The translations under genes were made by a program, and so were the position numbers. The notes beneath the pieces are model-generated. The model was not told where the DNA came from. It was given only the letters and a program-made list of their open reading frames with translations, and ran no database searches. A DNA stretch of 64,000 nt from Acinetobacter schindleri CIP 107287. Lineage in GTDB: Bacteria > Pseudomonadota > Gammaproteobacteria > Pseudomonadales > Moraxellaceae. Each line of letters starts with the position of its first letter. The first letter of the stretch is position 1. This document shows, in pieces, positions 61,234 through 64,000 of this stretch. The stretch is taken from assembly GCF_000368625.1 (NCBI RefSeq), contig NZ_KB849576.1, positions 700,229-764,228 of the forward strand, given 5' to 3'.

Positions 61234-64000
61234 ATGACTGTAGATGTCACTGAAACCATTTCACAAACTGTACATCCTGCGTTTCAGTTGGTACGTCAAC
61301 ACCATGTTGATGCTTTAGACATTTTAGTGTCTGAATATAAACATAATGTGACCGGCGCCATTCATTATCACCTGGCGACCAATCACGATGAAAATGTCTT
61401 TTTAGTGGCTTTCCGTACGCAGCCAATGGACTCTAAAGGCGAAGCGCATATTCTTGAACATACCGCGCTTTGCGGTTCAGAAAAATTTCCGGTACGTGAT
61501 CCATTCTTCCTCATGATTCGACGTTCCCTGAACACGTTCATGAATGCCTTTACTGCGGCGGACTGGACAGCTTATCCGTTTGCCACCCAGAATGATAAAG
61601 ACTTCCAGAACCTGTTAGAAGTATATATGGATGCTGCTTTTGCAGCGAACCTGAATCCGCTGGATTTTGCCCAGGAAGGGATCCGTATTGAGCTGGAAAA
61701 TGGTGAACCGGTTTACAAAGGTGTTGTGTTTAATGAAATGAAAGGTGCAATGAGTTCACCTTCAGATCAGCTCTATCATACGTTGGCGCATTACCTGTTC
61801 CCGGATACCACCTATCACTACAACTCAGGTGGTGATCCTAAAGATATTCCAGATCTGACTTACCAGGAATTAGTTGATTTCTATAAGTCACATTACCACC
61901 CAAGTAATGCGGTATTCATGACCTTTGGCAAGAAGTCAGCTTATGAACTGCAAGAACAGTTTGAAAACTTGGCACTGTCTAAATTTGAACAGGGTGAGAC
62001 TTTATACTCCACACCTGAAACCCGTTTGTCTGCACCGGTATCAGTGACTGATACTTATGCAGTTGATGCAGAGGATTTACGTGATAAAACCTATCACGTG
62101 ATTTCCTGGTTACTACCGGAAGCAAGCGAAATCAAACTTCGTCTGGGTATGCGTTTGGTAGAAGGTATCCTGTTAGAAGATTCGGCATCTCCACTACGTC
62201 ATTATCTGGAAACCTGTGGTTATGCAGATGCAACAGGCCCATTCATGGGGGTTGATGACTCTAACTTTGAAATGACTTTCTATTGCGCAGTTCAAGGCTC
62301 AAACCCAGAACATGCTGAAGAATTTAAAAATGGCGTATTCAAGATTCTGGAAGATGTTGCTGCGAAACCGGTAGATCAGCAGGCAGTAGATGCGATTCTG
62401 CATCAGATTGAATTGCATCAGCGTGAAATCAATGGTGATGGTACGCCATATGGTTTAAGCCTGATCTTGAATGGTTTAGGTAGCGCGATTCATCACCGTG
62501 ATCCGGTTGAAGTCTGGGATGTGGATTCTGCAATTGCCGCAGTTAAAGAAGAACTGAAAGACCCGATGTGGCTGTCTAATCTGATCAAAGAACATCTGAT
62601 TGATAACCCGCACCGTGTGCAACTGACACTGGTTCCAGATGCGACCAAATCTGCCAAAGAGGCCGAAGCGGAAAAAGCACGACTGGCAGAAATTGGCAAA
62701 ACACTGACTGAAGAACAAAAAGCTGAAATCGTTGCGCAGACTGAAGCTTTAAAAGTCCGCCAGGATACACCGGATGACCTGAACCTGTTACCTAAGGTTG
62801 GCCTGGAAGATGTGCCTGCTGAAATGCAAATCGTACAAGGTCAGTTGCGTGAAGTAATTTCCAATGGCATCGATACGCCATTAAACCTTTATTATGCTGG
62901 TACCAATGGTATTTATTACCAACAAGTCTTGGTACAGATTCCTGACGAAGTGGTGCAATCACCATACTTTAACCTGCTGTCGATTCTGGTCGGTGAAGTC
63001 GGTGCGGGCGAATATGATTATCTTGAATTCCAGCAAATCCAGACTGCTGTTAGCGGTGGATTGGGTATGGGAGCTTCATTACGTTCAAAAGTAGATGACA
63101 AGAATAAGATTTCTGCCTGGTTAACGCTCACAACTAAATCTCTGGTAAATAACCTGCAAGCGATTCAGTTGCTGAAAACCGGTTTTGAGCAGCTTCGTTT
63201 TGATGAAAAAGGCCGTATTATCGAATTGCTGCAACAGCGTAAAACACGCTGGCATTCGCGTATTTCGGGCTCAGGCCATAGCTATGCGATGCAGGTAGCT
63301 TCACGTCAGCACAGTGCTTTAGCGAGCCGTGATTATCATAACACTGGTCTTGGTGCATTGAACTGGCTGATGAATCTGGTTGCTCAGATTGAGAAAGATG
63401 AAGCTGCTTACGATGCCATGATTGAAGAGCTGAAACGCATTCATCGTATTTTACTGCAAGCTCCAAAACAGTTCTTACTGGTTTGTGAAGAACCGCAAGC
63501 GGACCATCTGGTAGAAGAAGTTCAGAATGTTTGGGATAAAGTTGCTGTGGACCGTAATCCGGTACAACTTGCTCAAACTGAAAAATTATTGAATGAAGCA
63601 GATGAGGCATGGCTGATTCAGGCCAATGTTCAGTTCTGTGCAGCAGCTTATCCGGCAGTAGAAGTATCTCATCCAGATGCAGCACCATTGATGGTCTTGG
63701 CAGGTTATTTGCGTAATGGATACCTGCATAGTGCGATCCGTGAAAAAGGCGGTGCTTATGGTGGCGGTGCCAGCTATGATGGTAATGCCTGTTCATTCCG
63801 TTTCTACAGCTACCGTGATCCACGTTTAGCAGAGACTTTCAAGGACTTTAATGCAAGTGTTCAGTGGCTATTAAATGCGGAACAACAGCCACATCAACTG
63901 GAAGAAGCGATTCTGGGTCTGATTGCCAGCATGGATAAGCCGGGTTCACCAGCAGGTGAGGCAATTACAGCTTGTTATGCTTACCTGCATCAGCGTACTC
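61234..64000 (+). CDS. M16-family zinc metalloprotease, presequence-protease (PreP) type, 3' end outside window
   Basis: Starts at the ATG at 61234 after TTAGGAGATCGC (AGGAG 5 bases away) and stays open to the window end (922 codons visible; family about 970-980). The inverted zinc motif H-x-x-E-H is in AHILEHTALCGS near residue 82. FLMIRRSLNTFMNAFTAADWTAYPFATQN and LYHTLAHYLFPDTTYHYNSGGDPKDIPDLTYQEL are characteristic of the M16C/PreP branch, which digests peptides in a closed chamber. No signal peptide is seen, so it likely acts on peptides in the cytoplasm. GEKFPVRDP-like text follows the zinc site as expected. Confidence 0.94.
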   Translation, partial: MTVDVTETISQTVHPAFQLVRQHHVDALDILVSEYKHNVTGAIHYHLATNHDENVFLVAFRTQPMDSKGEAHILEHTALCGSEKFPVRDPFFLMIRRSLNTFMNAFTAADWTAYPFATQNDKDFQNLLEVYMDAAFAANLNPLDFAQEGIRIELENGEPVYKGVVFNEMKGAMSSPSDQLYHTLAHYLFPDTTYHYNSGGDPKDIPDLTYQELVDFYKSHYHPSNAVFMTFGKKSAYELQEQFENLALSKFEQGETLYSTPETRLSAPVSVTDTYAVDAEDLRDKTYHVISWLLPEASEIKLRLGMRLVEGILLEDSASPLRHYLETCGYADATGPFMGVDDSNFEMTFYCAVQGSNPEHAEEFKNGVFKILEDVAAKPVDQQAVDAILHQIELHQREINGDGTPYGLSLILNGLGSAIHHRDPVEVWDVDSAIAAVKEELKDPMWLSNLIKEHLIDNPHRVQLTLVPDATKSAKEAEAEKARLAEIGKTLTEEQKAEIVAQTEALKVRQDTPDDLNLLPKVGLEDVPAEMQIVQGQLREVISNGIDTPLNLYYAGTNGIYYQQVLVQIPDEVVQSPYFNLLSILVGEVGAGEYDYLEFQQIQTAVSGGLGMGASLRSKVDDKNKISAWLTLTTKSLVNNLQAIQLLKTGFEQLRFDEKGRIIELLQQRKTRWHSRISGSGHSYAMQVASRQHSALASRDYHNTGLGALNWLMNLVAQIEKDEAAYDAMIEELKRIHRILLQAPKQFLLVCEEPQADHLVEEVQNVWDKVAVDRNPVQLAQTEKLLNEADEAWLIQANVQFCAAAYPAVEVSHPDAAPLMVLAGYLRNGYLHSAIREKGGAYGGGASYDGNACSFRFYSYRDPRLAETFKDFNASVQWLLNAEQQPHQLEEAILGLIASMDKPGSPAGEAITACYAYLHQRT

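Noticed and set aside
63218-63823. Minus-strand frame of 201 codons opposite the M16 protease
   Set aside because: It is opposite a clearly conserved coding sequence and has His/Leu/Ser-rich low-complexity composition with no recognisable domain.

Overview
The window is ordinary chromosomal DNA of a gammaproteobacterium, almost certainly an Acinetobacter (Moraxellaceae). The evidence is the modest G+C content, protein sequences of Acinetobacter type, a PutA without its DNA-binding domain beside a divergent Lrp-type regulator, a complete iscRSUA-hscBA-fdx cluster, and two insertion sequences of kinds common in the genus. The species cannot be fixed from sequence alone. There is no prophage, CRISPR array, tRNA or rRNA in the window.

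Layout. 1-3.9 kb: envelope biogenesis run bamA(end)-skp-lpxD-fabZ-lpxA. 3.9-5.1 kb: cpoB without its tol-pal partners, and the 4.5S SRP RNA gene. 5.3-8.3 kb (minus strand): recX, recA, hslR and a HAD nucleotidase. 8.3-13 kb: cysQ, a histidine phosphatase, a tiny lipoprotein, rpsT, an NAD(P)-binding protein, rraA and a double GST_N protein. 13.1-14.4 kb: an IS4-family element lying in the loop of a bidirectional terminator. 14.4-15.6 kb: a RoxA/YcfD-type ribosomal oxygenase. 15.8-16.8 kb: an IS5-family element just upstream of a short Bap-like protein with a Glu-Pro repeat (16.8-18.1 kb). 18.2-26.5 kb: maf-type gene, DUF2237, pgk, a lipoprotein, fba, an EamA transporter, a nitroreductase, an HpaI-type aldolase, lpxH and ppiB. 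26.5-32.2 kb: glnS with a strikingly foldable leader, a bestrophin, an LRAT-fold protein and trmA. 32.4-40.2 kb: proline and aspartate catabolism (putA, Lrp regulator, putP, aspA). 40.3-46.6 kb: mfd, a HIT protein and a membrane class III nucleotide cyclase. 46.6-52.1 kb: the Isc iron-sulfur operon with a clear IscR type-1 site over its promoter. 52.2-64 kb: a membrane-anchored unknown, phasin, hupB, ppiD, DUF2797 and DUF6231 proteins, yidB-like, a YqiJ-like protein, a Rieske protein, adenosine kinase, a GNAT acetyltransferase and the start of a PreP-type M16 protease.

Functional links. The first block supplies outer-membrane protein assembly and lipid A synthesis (lpxH adds a further lipid A step at 25 kb). 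The put block imports proline, oxidises it to glutamate and feeds aspartate into fumarate. The isc block makes Fe-S clusters and is set up for feedback through IscR. Most convergent gene pairs are closed by strong intrinsic terminators; one of these was split by the IS4-family insertion.

The most interesting non-routine signals are the glnS leader with mutually exclusive pairings, the insertion into a terminator loop, the reduced Bap-like protein with an IS in its upstream region, hairpins placed inside the isc operon, and the two-hairpin aspA leader.
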